A stretch of DNA of 64,000 bases from Rhodocyclaceae bacterium (GTDB lineage: Bacteria; Pseudomonadota; Gammaproteobacteria; Burkholderiales; CAIKXV01), in contig JADCHX010000002.1 in NCBI GenBank assembly GCA_020248265.1, forward strand, positions 310,001 through 374,000, given 5' to 3'. Both the position numbers and the translations under genes were made by a program. The stretch's first letter is position 1. Each line of letters begins with the position of its first letter. A model generated the notes under the pieces. That model saw only the letters and a list, made by a program, of their open reading frames with translations. It did no database searches and was not told the DNA's origin. Positions 45,567-54,228 of the stretch are shown here, in pieces.

Positions 45567-48266
45567 ATGACCAACGAGCGCTCCAACCCACCCCAGGCCT
45601 GGCATGCCTTGCAGGCAGACGCCGCCCTGGCACACCTGGGCTGTGAAGCCGGTGTCGGGTTGTCAGCGCCTGGCGCTGCGCAGCGCATGGTCGAGCACGG
45701 GCCGAACGCCTTGCCTGAAGCCGCCCGGCGCCCGGTCTTCCTGCTCCTGTTGAGCCAGTTCAAGAGCCCGCTGATCTACATCCTGTTCGTCGCTGCGGCA
45801 CTGGCCAGCGCCATGGGTTACTGGGGCGACGCTGCCGTCATCCTGGGCGTCGTGCTGGCGAACGCCCTGATCGGCACTTGCCAGGAAGGGCGTGCCGAAC
45901 GGTCGATGGCTGCGCTGCGCCGGCTGTCGACGCTGCAGGTGCGGGTTCTGCGCGAAGGCGCGGAAAGCACCATCGCAGCGCGCGACCTCGTGCCCGGCGA
46001 CATCCTGCTGCTGGCTGCGGGCGACGCGGTGGGCGCGGACGCGCGGCTGGTGCAGGCGGCCTCGTTGGCCGCGGCCGAGGCGGCGCTCACCGGTGAGTCG
46101 GTGCCGGTACCGAAACACGTGGCACCGTTGCCCGAAGCCACGGGCCTGGCCGACCGCCGCAACATGGTGTTCTCCGGCACGTACATCACCGCGGGACGCG
46201 CACGCGCGGTGGTAACGGCGACGGGGATCCACACCGAGGTGGGTGGCATCGCGCGCCTGACCGAAGATGCACCGGAGCCGAAGACGCCCCTGGAGTTGCG
46301 CATCGCACAGTTCGGCCGCTATCTCGTGGTCGCCGCCCTGGTGCTGTTCGGGATCGTCATGGCGCTCGGCCTGGTGCGCGGGCTGCCCTTCGCCGACGTG
46401 CTGATGGTGGCGATCAGCCAGATGGTGTCGATGGTGCCCGAGGGCCTGCCGGTGGCGATGACCATCGCACTGGCTGTCGGCATGCAGCGCATGGCAGGGC
46501 GCGGTGCGATCATCCGTCGCCTCTCTGCGGTAGAGACCCTGGGATCGACCACGGTCATCTGCAGCGACAAGACCGGCACGCTGACCCGCAACGAGATGAC
46601 CGTCAGCGTCTTGTGGCTGCCTGGCGGGCGGTCGGTCGCCGTCAGCGGCGTAGGGTACTCGCCGGAGGGCGCGCTCACCGAAGCCGGAGCCGCCATCGAT
46701 CCTGGAGACACGGCCGTCCATGCGTTGCTGCAAGCCGTCGCGCTCTGCAACGACGCCGAACTGGTGCCGCCCCACGATGGCGCGACCCAGTGGACGGTTC
46801 TCGGCGATCCGACCGAGGCAGCGCTGCTCGTCGCCGCAGGCAAGGCCGGCATCGATGTGGGCGCCCTGCGCCGGCGATGCACTCGCGAAGCCGAGTTGCC
46901 CTTCGACTCCGATACCCAGATGATGGCGACACGTCACGGCGGCTTGCCGTCGCCACGCCGAGTGTTCATCAAGGGCGCACCGGAAGCCGTATTGCGCCTG
47001 TGCACGGCCGACGGCCAGGCAGCGCTCCAGGCGGCCCGGGAGGCTGCCGAAGGCATGGCGGCCCGGGCGCTGCGGGTGCTGGCTGTCGCAGTGGTGGCGG
47101 ACGACGCACTCGAAGCGCAAGCGGGCTTCGATGCGCTGGCGGGTCGTGCCACGCTGCTCGGGCTGATCGGTCAGATCGACCCGCCGCGAGAAGAGGTCAA
47201 GGTGGCGGTCGCCCAATGTCGGGCAGCCGGTATCCGGCCCATCATGGTCACCGGCGACCACAAGCTCACGGGCCTGGCCATTGCCCGCGAACTGGGCATC
47301 GCGCGCGCAGGCGACCACGGCATCGACGGCGCCGAACTGGAACGGATGAACGAGGCCGAACTGCTGGAAGGCCTTGACCGCATCGTCGTGTTCGCGCGCG
47401 TGCATCCGGCGCAGAAGCTGCGCATCGTGGAAGCGCTCCAGTCGCGCGGCGACGTGGTGGCCATGACCGGCGACGGCGTCAACGACGCCCCGGCGCTGGC
47501 CCGCGCCGACGTGGGCGTGGCGATGGGCATCACCGGGACCGAGGTGGCCAAGAGTGCCGCCAGGATCGTGATCACCGATGACAACTTCGCGACCATCGTG
47601 GGTGCGGTCGAACAGGGCCGGGTGGTCTACGGCAACCTGAAGAAGGTGATCCTGTTCCTGTTCGTCACCTCGGTCGACGAGGTGCTGGTGCTGCTGCTGG
47701 CGCTGGTGGGTGGCTTTCCGTTGCCGCTGGCCGCGGTGCAGATCCTCTGGATCAACATCGTCACCGAGAGCACGCTGACGGTGAACCTGGTGATGGACCC
47801 GCCCGATGGCGACGAGATGGCTCGAGCGCCGGTGCCGCGCAACGACCGGTTGCTCGACCGCGCGATGCTTTGGCGCATCGCCCTGCTGGCGCCCATGGCC
47901 GTAGCCGCGACCTTCGGCTGGTTTGTCTGGAGGCAGAGCGTGGGCGTACCCTGCGAGATCGTGCGCACAGAAACGTTCACCATGCTGGCGGTGTGCCAGT
48001 GGTTCAACGTGCTGAACTGCCAGTCGGCGACGCGTTCGGCGTTGACCTTTCGCATCTTCAGGAACCGATGGCTGATCGGCGGGTTGGCCCTGAGCGTCGT
48101 GTTGCAGGCGCTGGTGTTGTACTGGCCGCCGTTGAACACGCTGTTTCACACGGTGCCGATTCCGCTCGCCGATCTGCTGCCCATCGTGGCCGTGGCGAGC
48201 GGCGTGCTGTGGATGGAGGAACTGCGCAAGGGTTTCATTCGATGGCGCAGAAGCCGCTCGGCTTGA
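45567..48266 (+). CDS. P2-type cation-transporting ATPase
   Basis: This 899-residue ion pump of the Ca2+/Mg2+/Mn2+-type P2 branch has the N-terminal cation-ATPase region (HALQADAALAHLG) and the actuator loop LTGESVPV. Its M4 motif is VPEGLPVAM. The phosphorylated Asp334 is in CSDKTGTLTRNEM, with FIKGAPE in the nucleotide domain and the hinge TGDGVNDAP. The M5-M6 region reads NLKKVILFL and WINIVTEST. The M4 and M6 ligands differ from the SERCA pattern (PEGLPAV, LVTDG), so ion specificity is uncertain. ATG 45567 was chosen over a TTG at 45552. It is divergent from the oxygenase cluster; the spacer of about 240 bases shows no gene. Confidence 0.9.
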   Translation: MTNERSNPPQAWHALQADAALAHLGCEAGVGLSAPGAAQRMVEHGPNALPEAARRPVFLLLLSQFKSPLIYILFVAAALASAMGYWGDAAVILGVVLANALIGTCQEGRAERSMAALRRLSTLQVRVLREGAESTIAARDLVPGDILLLAAGDAVGADARLVQAASLAAAEAALTGESVPVPKHVAPLPEATGLADRRNMVFSGTYITAGRARAVVTATGIHTEVGGIARLTEDAPEPKTPLELRIAQFGRYLVVAALVLFGIVMALGLVRGLPFADVLMVAISQMVSMVPEGLPVAMTIALAVGMQRMAGRGAIIRRLSAVETLGSTTVICSDKTGTLTRNEMTVSVLWLPGGRSVAVSGVGYSPEGALTEAGAAIDPGDTAVHALLQAVALCNDAELVPPHDGATQWTVLGDPTEAALLVAAGKAGIDVGALRRRCTREAELPFDSDTQMMATRHGGLPSPRRVFIKGAPEAVLRLCTADGQAALQAAREAAEGMAARALRVLAVAVVADDALEAQAGFDALAGRATLLGLIGQIDPPREEVKVAVAQCRAAGIRPIMVTGDHKLTGLAIARELGIARAGDHGIDGAELERMNEAELLEGLDRIVVFARVHPAQKLRIVEALQSRGDVVAMTGDGVNDAPALARADVGVAMGITGTEVAKSAARIVITDDNFATIVGAVEQGRVVYGNLKKVILFLFVTSVDEVLVLLLALVGGFPLPLAAVQILWINIVTESTLTVNLVMDPPDGDEMARAPVPRNDRLLDRAMLWRIALLAPMAVAATFGWFVWRQSVGVPCEIVRTETFTMLAVCQWFNVLNCQSATRSALTFRIFRNRWLIGGLALSVVLQALVLYWPPLNTLFHTVPIPLADLLPIVAVASGVLWMEELRKGFIRWRRSRSA

Positions 48267-48278
48267 AGAACGGCCCGC

Positions 48279-48386
48279 TCAGGGCGAGCGGGTAATCGAG
48301 AAACCCGCGCGCAACTGGCCCGGCAGCCACCGGTTGTCGTCGAGGATGCTCTCGCCGTAGCCATTGAAGTGGCAGGAGAGCAGGCT
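48279..48386 (-). pseudogene. C-terminal fragment of an outer-membrane phospholipase A-like gene
   Basis: About 36 codons on the minus strand read FNGYGESILDDN then LPGQLRAGFSITR and a stop at 48279-48281. GYGESxxDxN followed by a final amphipathic strand is the C-terminal hallmark of PldA/OMPLA. No matching upstream part exists; the frame loses this character within a few codons. A GC-rich hairpin (48274-48292) overlaps the stop. It appears to be a leftover 3' end from a deletion between the ATPase and the oxidoreductase genes. Confidence 0.5.
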
Positions 48387-48443
48387 CGCGCACTCAGCGC
48401 GGACGCAATGACCGCTGGGAGCCGAACTGCAGCAGTGCGAAGC

Positions 48444-50690
48444 TCAGGCGCGCCTCTCCTGCAGCCCCTGCAGCACCCGCGCCGGCGTCAGCGGCAGGCG
48501 CCGAAAGCGGATACCGGTGGCATCGAACACCGCGTTGGCCAGCGCTGCACCCGTGGGTCCCTGAGAAGCTTCGCCAGTGCCGAGGAACGGCTGGCCAGGA
48601 CGGTCGATCAGCACCACATCCACGGGCGGCACTTCCGAGAAGGTGAGGATCGGGTAGCTCGCCCAGTCCTCGGAGAGGATCCGGGTCTCGTCCATCTGCA
48701 CCTCTTCCTTGAGCGTCCACGACAGCGACTGCACCAGCCCACCCTCGATCTGGTTGCTGACGCCATCCGGGCTGACGATATGCCCGCTGTCGGCGCTCGC
48801 CACCGCACGCAGCACACGGATGCTGCCGCTGCGCGAATCGACCTCGACCTCGAGCGCCACCGCGCAGTAGCCAGCGATGTTCTTGTACCGGGCGAAGGCG
48901 ATGCCACGTCCCCGCCCGGGAGACCGCTTCCAGGTCGACCAGCCGAAGCGGTCGGCAGCCGCGCGGATCGCGTCGCGCGCACGCGGGTCATTCAGGTGCC
49001 GTACCCGATACTCGGCGGGGTCGCTGCCCGTCGCGTGGGCGAGTTCGTCCATGAAGGATTCGATCGCGAACACGTTGCCGTACGCGCCCAGCCCGCGATG
49101 CGAAGACACCCGCACCGGCATCTCGGTGATGAAGTGCGTGAGCACGTTCTGACCGGGGAAATCGTAGAGCGCGATCGCGTTGCGATCGGCTGCGTAGTTG
49201 GGCGCCCCGTTGTTCGCCGGCACTGGCTGCACGAACGGCTTGCCGAGATAGCCCGCCGGCAGCAGATTGCCCGGCTGGTTTGCAGGGCGGGTCGTGTGCG
49301 GCGTCGACCAGAGTTCGAAGTCCCAGTCGAGGACTTTGCCCTGCGCATCCAGGCCCGCCCGCGTGCGGATCAGCATGGCCGAACCGTAGGGCTCCCAGCG
49401 GTGCTCCTGCTCGCGCGTGTACTGGAATCGCACCGGACGGCCGGGCACCTGCACCGCGAGCAGCGCTGCATCGGCGGCGGCATCGTCGGCGAGGTTGTGC
49501 CCGTAGCAACCCGCGCCCTGCACATGCTGCAGCCGCACCCGCTCACGCGGCAACCCGAGCATCGCGGCGATCGCGGTCGCCGTCTCGAACACCGACTGGC
49601 TGTGGGTCTGCACGACCAGCGTGCCGTCCGCGCCCATCGTGGCCACGGCAGCAGAGGGACCGATCGAGGCATGCATCTGGTACGGGCGGAAGTAGGAGGC
49701 CTCGACCGTACGGATCACCTCGCCAGGCGTGGTGCGTGGCTGCCGGCGCGTGGGGATGTCACGGGCGATCGGTGCCGATCGCAGCCAGGCCTCCACCCCT
49801 TCGGTGCGCGGCAGCGCGGAGGGCGTCTCCCAGCGACAGCTGCGCGCGAGTGCCTCGGCCGCGGCATTCGCCTGCGATTCGCGCTGCGCGACCACGCCGA
49901 GGAAGCTGCCGTCGCGCACGACCTTGACGACGCCGGGCATGCGCTCCACGGCGGCGGTATCCGCTGCGAGCAGCCGCGCCCGATAGGTCGAAGGCCGCAC
50001 CACCCGCCCGAACAGCAACCCTTCCGGGCGCAGTTCGTGCACGAACATCGCCTGGCCGAGGATCTTCGGCGTGAGGTCCAGCCGCGGTACGGAGCGCCCG
50101 ATGTAGCGGTGCCCGGAACGCTTCGGCGGCACCTTGCCGGTGGCCTCACGGCGCAGTTCCTCGCCGGCGGGAAGATCCCAGTAGGTCGTGCGCGCACCGG
50201 TGTCGGCAATGACCACCGCATCGTCCACCCGCAGGTTCGCCATGGCGACGGCCAGCCGCGTCGACGCCAGCTCGAGCAGCGCCGCGCGCGCCTCGGCCGC
50301 GGCATGCCGAACCGCATTGCCGGAGTCAGGCATGGAGAACGAGCCGGCGGTCGTCCCTTCGTTGGGTACCACCGCCGTGTCGCCGGAGACGATGCGGATA
50401 CGCTCGATGTTCACGTCCAGCTCATCGGCGCAGAGCTGCGCGAGGGCCGTGAGGATGCCCTGTCCCAGTTCGACCTTGCCCACCATAAGCAGGATCGAGC
50501 GGTCGGCCGGCTGCACCCGGATCCAGGCGTCGAGCCGGCGGTTGCGATCGAGGCTGCCAGGCAGGCGGGCTTTCGCGGGCTCCGCTGGCGTCTGGGCGAG
50601 CCCGCTCGGCAGGGGCAGCGAGAAGGCGAGCGTGAAGCCCCCGGACTGCCGCAGGAAGCGCCTGCGGTCGCTGCGAGCGACACCAGCCAT
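48444..50690 (-). CDS. Molybdenum hydroxylase large subunit (isoquinoline 1-oxidoreductase beta / aldehyde oxidase type), Tat-exported
   Basis: The large subunit binds the molybdenum cofactor and hydroxylates N-heterocycles or aldehydes. The 748-residue protein begins with a twin-arginine signal (SDRRRFLRQSGGFTLAFSLPL), so it folds in the cytoplasm and is exported. Cofactor-contact regions include VGKVELGQGILTALAQ, QGAGCYGHNLADDAA and GTGEASQGPTGAALANAVF near the C terminus, with the conserved Glu before the end. This is the IorB-like organisation with two subunits and no FAD protein, so electrons should pass via the small subunit to a periplasmic or membrane acceptor. The small-subunit gene lies directly upstream. 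No maturation protein (XdhC type) gene is nearby. Substrate unknown. Confidence 0.88.
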   Translation of the reverse strand: MAGVARSDRRRFLRQSGGFTLAFSLPLPSGLAQTPAEPAKARLPGSLDRNRRLDAWIRVQPADRSILLMVGKVELGQGILTALAQLCADELDVNIERIRIVSGDTAVVPNEGTTAGSFSMPDSGNAVRHAAAEARAALLELASTRLAVAMANLRVDDAVVIADTGARTTYWDLPAGEELRREATGKVPPKRSGHRYIGRSVPRLDLTPKILGQAMFVHELRPEGLLFGRVVRPSTYRARLLAADTAAVERMPGVVKVVRDGSFLGVVAQRESQANAAAEALARSCRWETPSALPRTEGVEAWLRSAPIARDIPTRRQPRTTPGEVIRTVEASYFRPYQMHASIGPSAAVATMGADGTLVVQTHSQSVFETATAIAAMLGLPRERVRLQHVQGAGCYGHNLADDAAADAALLAVQVPGRPVRFQYTREQEHRWEPYGSAMLIRTRAGLDAQGKVLDWDFELWSTPHTTRPANQPGNLLPAGYLGKPFVQPVPANNGAPNYAADRNAIALYDFPGQNVLTHFITEMPVRVSSHRGLGAYGNVFAIESFMDELAHATGSDPAEYRVRHLNDPRARDAIRAAADRFGWSTWKRSPGRGRGIAFARYKNIAGYCAVALEVEVDSRSGSIRVLRAVASADSGHIVSPDGVSNQIEGGLVQSLSWTLKEEVQMDETRILSEDWASYPILTFSEVPPVDVVLIDRPGQPFLGTGEASQGPTGAALANAVFDATGIRFRRLPLTPARVLQGLQERRA

Positions 50691-50691
50691 G

Positions 50692-51147
50692 TCAGGCTCC
50701 CTTCGCCGCGCGCAATACCGCGCGCACGATGCGGTTGTGCGCGCCGCAGCGGCACAGGTTGCCGTCGAGTGCCGCGCGCACCTGCGCGTCGCTCGGCTTC
50801 GGGTTGCGCTGGAGCAGCGCCTGCGCCTGCAGGATGATGCCGGAGGTGCAGTAGCCGCACTGCGCGGCCTGCTCGTCGATGAACGCCTGCTGCAGCCGAC
50901 CCGGGCGACCGCCCTCGGCAAGCCCGGCGAGCGTGGTGATGGTGCGTCCGTCGGCTGCCGACAGCGGCAGCACGCAGCTGCGTACCGGGTTTCCGTCCAT
51001 CAGCACGGTGCAGGAGCCGCACTGCGCCTTGCCGCAGCCGTACTTGGGGCCGTCGGCCCCGAGATCGTTGGCGAGGACCTGCAGCAGTGGCTCGCCGGAA
51101 GGCAGTGCAACCTGCACGGCGCGTCCGTTCAGCGTGAAACGGGTCAT
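50692..51147 (-). CDS. (2Fe-2S)-binding small subunit of molybdenum hydroxylase (IorA type)
   Basis: This 151-residue electron-transfer subunit carries two 2Fe-2S clusters. The ferredoxin-like cluster uses CGKAQCGSC and a later Cys in PVRSC. The second, helical cluster uses CGYCTSG and NLCRCGAHNRIV. It has no signal of its own and would be co-exported with the twin-arginine large subunit, whose gene begins one base after its stop. This is the standard small-large order. A TAGAAT about 60 bases upstream on the minus strand could be a -10 element. Confidence 0.92.
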   Translation of the reverse strand: MTRFTLNGRAVQVALPSGEPLLQVLANDLGADGPKYGCGKAQCGSCTVLMDGNPVRSCVLPLSAADGRTITTLAGLAEGGRPGRLQQAFIDEQAAQCGYCTSGIILQAQALLQRNPKPSDAQVRAALDGNLCRCGAHNRIVRAVLRAAKGA

Positions 51148-51481
51148 GGACTCCTCCTGACGGCGCCGGCTCGCGGGAGGCCGCGGCAGGCTTGTATTGT
51201 TGTCGCTGGCATTCTATCAGCGCTCCTGCAAGCCGCCCGGCCACGAAAAGGCGGCCGATGCTGCAATCGACAGATCCCTTGATCCTCATCAACAGGCGGC
51301 GGGCCCGGGCCTGCCACGATCGTGCAGTCGACATCCTGTTCGATCGCCTGCTCGCCGAACCCTGGGGCCCTGCATTGCGCCGGCTGCGCGTCGGCGTGCG
51401 AGCGCCAGGCGCAGACGGGCGGCGGCACCTTTGCCGGGCTGTTCCCCATTCAACAGTTCCCCTCTTTGCAGGAGTGCCCAG
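51148..51481. other. Intergenic region between iorA-type gene and 51482 gene
   Basis: These 334 bases separate two divergent genes. Apart from a minus-strand TAGAAT (51211-51216), possibly the -10 of the oxidoreductase operon, and a ribosome-binding site GGAG at 51471-51474 for the next gene, I see no gene, hairpin or repeat. Confidence 0.5.
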
Positions 51482-51862
51482 ATGACCTTGTTCCATGCAG
51501 TCGTCCGTATCGACCACCATGCCGCCCAGATCCTGCAGTTCGACCAAGACCACATCGAGGCGCAGACACTCAGGGCGCACAATCACCCGACGCGCCAGCA
51601 TGGCAGCCAGCTGCGCACCGAGCACGAATTCTTCGGTGCGGTCTGCGACGCGCTCGCCGGCACAGGCGAGGCGCTGGTGGTCGGCTCGAAGACGGCGCAG
51701 ACCGACTTCAGGCACTACGTCGAGAAGCACCGGCCGCAAACCCTGCCGCAGATCGTCGGCTACGAAACGATCGACCAGCCCAGCGACGCGCAACTCGTCG
51801 CACTGGCCCGGAAGTACTTCGTGAAGCACGACCGAATGACCGGCCGGCCTACGCCGACCTGA
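51482..51862 (+). CDS. Conserved hypothetical protein (host attachment / baeRF-like family)
   Basis: This 126-residue protein begins MTLFHAVVRIDHHAAQILQFD, contains RQHGSQLRTEHEFFGAVCDAL and ends YFVKHDRMTG. Proteins of this kind are widespread in Burkholderiales and are sometimes named translational machinery protein; they resemble small eRF1-like (baeRF) folds. The segment VVGSKTAQTDFRHYVEKH is the conserved core. No catalytic motif or signal peptide is seen, so it is probably cytoplasmic. GGAG lies seven bases before the ATG. No functional claim is made. Confidence 0.7.
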   Translation: MTLFHAVVRIDHHAAQILQFDQDHIEAQTLRAHNHPTRQHGSQLRTEHEFFGAVCDALAGTGEALVVGSKTAQTDFRHYVEKHRPQTLPQIVGYETIDQPSDAQLVALARKYFVKHDRMTGRPTPT

Positions 51863-51971
51863 CAGCCGGGATCGCGGCGCGAGTGGGTCAGGCGACGCTG
51901 CCATGCAGCGTACGCGCGGCGGAGGAATGGGAGTAGAGTGGACCAGGGAGTCACGGTTGGAGGCTGAACAC

Positions 51972-52409
51972 ATGACGGTATCGATCCATCCACTCGCCCT
52001 CGCCCGTCCGGGCAGGCGCGCTTCACTGCTGGTACTGATGGTCGGGCTGTTGGCGCCAGCAGCATTTGCCGCCGAGACGGCCGCCTCCGGCGAGCAGGTC
52101 TACAAGCAGGTGTGCATGGCCTGCCACGCCGCTGGCGTCGCCAACGCGCCGAAGCTCGGCGACCGCACGGCCTGGGCGCCGCTGATCAAGGAAGGCCAGG
52201 AGGTGCTTACCGCGCATGCCTGGGTGGGTGTGCGCGCAATGCCACCCAAGGGCGGTCAGGCGGATCTGCCTCTGGATGCGTTCGCACGTGCCACGGCTTA
52301 CATGGCGCGCGCAGCCGGCGGCAACTGGAAGGATCCCGATGCCGCGATACTCGGCCGCATCCGTGCCGAAGAGGTCAAGCGAATCGCGCAGATGAAGGCG
52401 ATGAAATAG
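51972..52409 (+). CDS. Cytochrome c5-like class I c-type cytochrome
   Basis: This is a 145-residue periplasmic electron carrier. A signal peptide (hydrophobic LLVLMVGLLAPAAFA) ends near residue 34. The haem-binding motif is CMACH (Cys48, Cys51, His52), and the axial Met is in RAMPPKGG. The compact length and the motif VYKQVCMACHAAGVANAPKLG place it near cytochrome c5 (CycB). It lies about 0.8 kb from the molybdenum hydroxylase genes. Such two-subunit enzymes often pass electrons to a cytochrome c, so it may be their acceptor, though the genes are divergent. ATG 51972 is chosen because the signal peptide starts there. Confidence 0.88.
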   Translation: MTVSIHPLALARPGRRASLLVLMVGLLAPAAFAAETAASGEQVYKQVCMACHAAGVANAPKLGDRTAWAPLIKEGQEVLTAHAWVGVRAMPPKGGQADLPLDAFARATAYMARAAGGNWKDPDAAILGRIRAEEVKRIAQMKAMK

Positions 52410-52463
52410 GGACGGGGGTGCCTCCGTCCACGACTTCGCGTTCATCATGCAGCAGGTGATCCA

Positions 52464-53762
52464 TTGGCAGCTGAACATCCGGTAGCACCGGCTCGACGCG
52501 CGCGCGTTCTGCTGCACTGTATCGGCAGCGCAGGCGACGTGCTGCCGTTCATCGCGATCGGCCGGCAACTGGTCGAGCTTGGTGTCGACGTGACGCTGGC
52601 GACCAGCGCGTATTTCGAACCGCAGGCGCACGCAGCCGGCGTGCCGCTGTGCGCGCTCGGGACGCCGGAAGACTACCGCGCGGCACTCGCCGATCCGCTG
52701 CTCTGGGACCCGGCACGCGGCATCAGCCGGTTGTGGGCGCGCGTCCTGCACGCGGCGCCACGCGCACTGGAGGCAATGATGCCGTGGACCGAGGACCCGC
52801 ACTGCCTGCTGGTCGGCTCTACGCTCGCGCTGGCTGTGCGTATCGCTGCTGAGCGCGGGCATCCGCGTACGGCGAGCGTGCACCTGTCACCACTGTGTCT
52901 GCTCTCGGCGCACGACTTTCCGTGTGTCCCCGGAGGCGGCTGGGTGCGCCGCCTGCCGCTGGCGGCTCGGCACGGCGCACTCGGTGTCATGGCGTGGCAG
53001 CTCGATCGGATGGTCGCGCCCGGTCTCAACGCGCTGCGGGCGCAGTACGGGCTGTCACCGTCGCGCGAAGTCCATCGGCACTGGTTGCATTCGCCCCACA
53101 CGGTGATCGCGGCCTTCCCCGAGTGGTTTGCCCCCGCCCAGCCCGACTGGCCAGCCCATGGCGAGCAGTGCGACTTCGCGCTGCCGTGGCCTGGCGACGC
53201 AGCACCCGGTTCACAAGGGCTATCCCCTGAGCTGGAGGCATTTATTGCCGCTGGCCCGGCACCGGTGGTGTTCACCGCAGGCACCGGAATGGCGCAGCCC
53301 GAGCGATTTCTCGCGTGTGCGGTCGACGCGGTGCGCCGTGCCGGCTGCCGAGGGCTGCTGGTGAGTGCGCTGGCCGATGCATTCCCGGCGGACTTGCCGG
53401 CGTCGATGATGGCGATCCGCCGTGCGCCGTTTGCCCGATTGCTGCCGCGCTGTGCGGCGATCGTCCACCACGGTGGCATCGGCACCGTCGCCAGCGCGCT
53501 GGCGGCGGGTATTCCGCAACTGATCGCGCCGTTCGCCTACGACCAGTTCGACAACGCTGCACGGATCGAGCGTATGGTCGCGGGACGACGGGTGTCCGCG
53601 CGCAACGCTGGCGACTGGGCGACGGCACTGCGTGAGGTGAGCGGCGAATGTACCGAGCGCGCGCAGGCACGCCGGCTTGCGCAGCGGATGGCCAGTGCCC
53701 CCGCTGGGGCGCGTCGAATCGCCGAGCGGCTGCGTGCGCTCGCTGCACCGGCGGGTCGCTAG
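52464..53762 (+). CDS. Glycosyltransferase, GT-B fold, UGT/MGT-like
   Basis: This 432-residue enzyme has the glycosyltransferase family 28/1 layout. The acceptor half begins LLHCIGSAGDVLPFIAIGRQL, the usual start of macrolide- or sterol-type transferases (GSxGDVxPFxALG). The donor half has HHGGIGTVASALAAGIPQLIAPFAYDQFDNA, the nucleotide-sugar-binding signature. The start is a TTG at 52464, since no ATG precedes the conserved beginning. It has no signal peptide. Acceptor and sugar cannot be told from sequence, and no dedicated sugar-synthesis genes adjoin it. Confidence 0.83.
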   Translation: MAAEHPVAPARRARVLLHCIGSAGDVLPFIAIGRQLVELGVDVTLATSAYFEPQAHAAGVPLCALGTPEDYRAALADPLLWDPARGISRLWARVLHAAPRALEAMMPWTEDPHCLLVGSTLALAVRIAAERGHPRTASVHLSPLCLLSAHDFPCVPGGGWVRRLPLAARHGALGVMAWQLDRMVAPGLNALRAQYGLSPSREVHRHWLHSPHTVIAAFPEWFAPAQPDWPAHGEQCDFALPWPGDAAPGSQGLSPELEAFIAAGPAPVVFTAGTGMAQPERFLACAVDAVRRAGCRGLLVSALADAFPADLPASMMAIRRAPFARLLPRCAAIVHHGGIGTVASALAAGIPQLIAPFAYDQFDNAARIERMVAGRRVSARNAGDWATALREVSGECTERAQARRLAQRMASAPAGARRIAERLRALAAPAGR

Positions 53763-53824
53763 CGCCGCGCGGCGGTATTCGCCATGGTATGGTTTCGACC
53801 GTCGTGTAATCTTTTGCAGGATGC

Positions 53825-54220
53825 ATGCACTCGCTCGTAGCGCTCGATATCGCATTGCTCGCCCTGCGACTGGCCATCGGTGCCGGCTCGTTCGTGCATG
53901 GCTGCAACAAGCTCGGCCATGTCGGACGCTTTGCCCAGGCCCATGGATTACCGACCTGGCTGGCGGGCCTGGCCACCGGTGTTCAGATCGGTGGTGGCGC
54001 TGCGCTGGTGCTCGGGTTGGCGACGCCGCTTGCGGCTGCCGGCCTGACCGTGTTCGGGGCCTGGGCGACCCGTGAACTGATCTGGCGCAAGCGCGAGCCG
54101 TTCGCTGCCCCAGGGCAGCACAGCTGGGACGCCGGCCTGATGTACACGGTGATTCCGCTGGTGCTGCTGCTGCTCGGGCCGGGCAGGCTGTCGCTCGACC
54201 ACCTGTTGGTCGGCGTCTGA
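53825..54220 (+). CDS. DoxX-family inner membrane protein
   Basis: This 131-residue integral membrane protein has four predicted membrane helices: ALDIALLALRLAIGAGSF, LAGLATGVQIGGGAALVL, PLAAAGLTVFGAWA and LMYTVIPLVLLLLGPG. The order and the RLAIGAGSFVHGCNKLG motif are those of the DoxX family. Some members work with thiosulfate- or quinone-dependent systems; many are uncharacterised. It follows the glycosyltransferase after 62 bases and faces a racemase gene tail to tail. Confidence 0.8.
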   Translation: MHSLVALDIALLALRLAIGAGSFVHGCNKLGHVGRFAQAHGLPTWLAGLATGVQIGGGAALVLGLATPLAAAGLTVFGAWATRELIWRKREPFAAPGQHSWDAGLMYTVIPLVLLLLGPGRLSLDHLLVGV

Positions 54221-54228
54221 GCAGGCGC

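Noticed and set aside
45663-48149. 828-codon minus-strand frame
   Set aside because: It is antisense to the P2-type ATPase, whose catalytic motifs are all in the plus frame.
48369-50837. 822-codon plus-strand frame
   Set aside because: Antisense to the molybdenum hydroxylase subunits; no recognisable domain.
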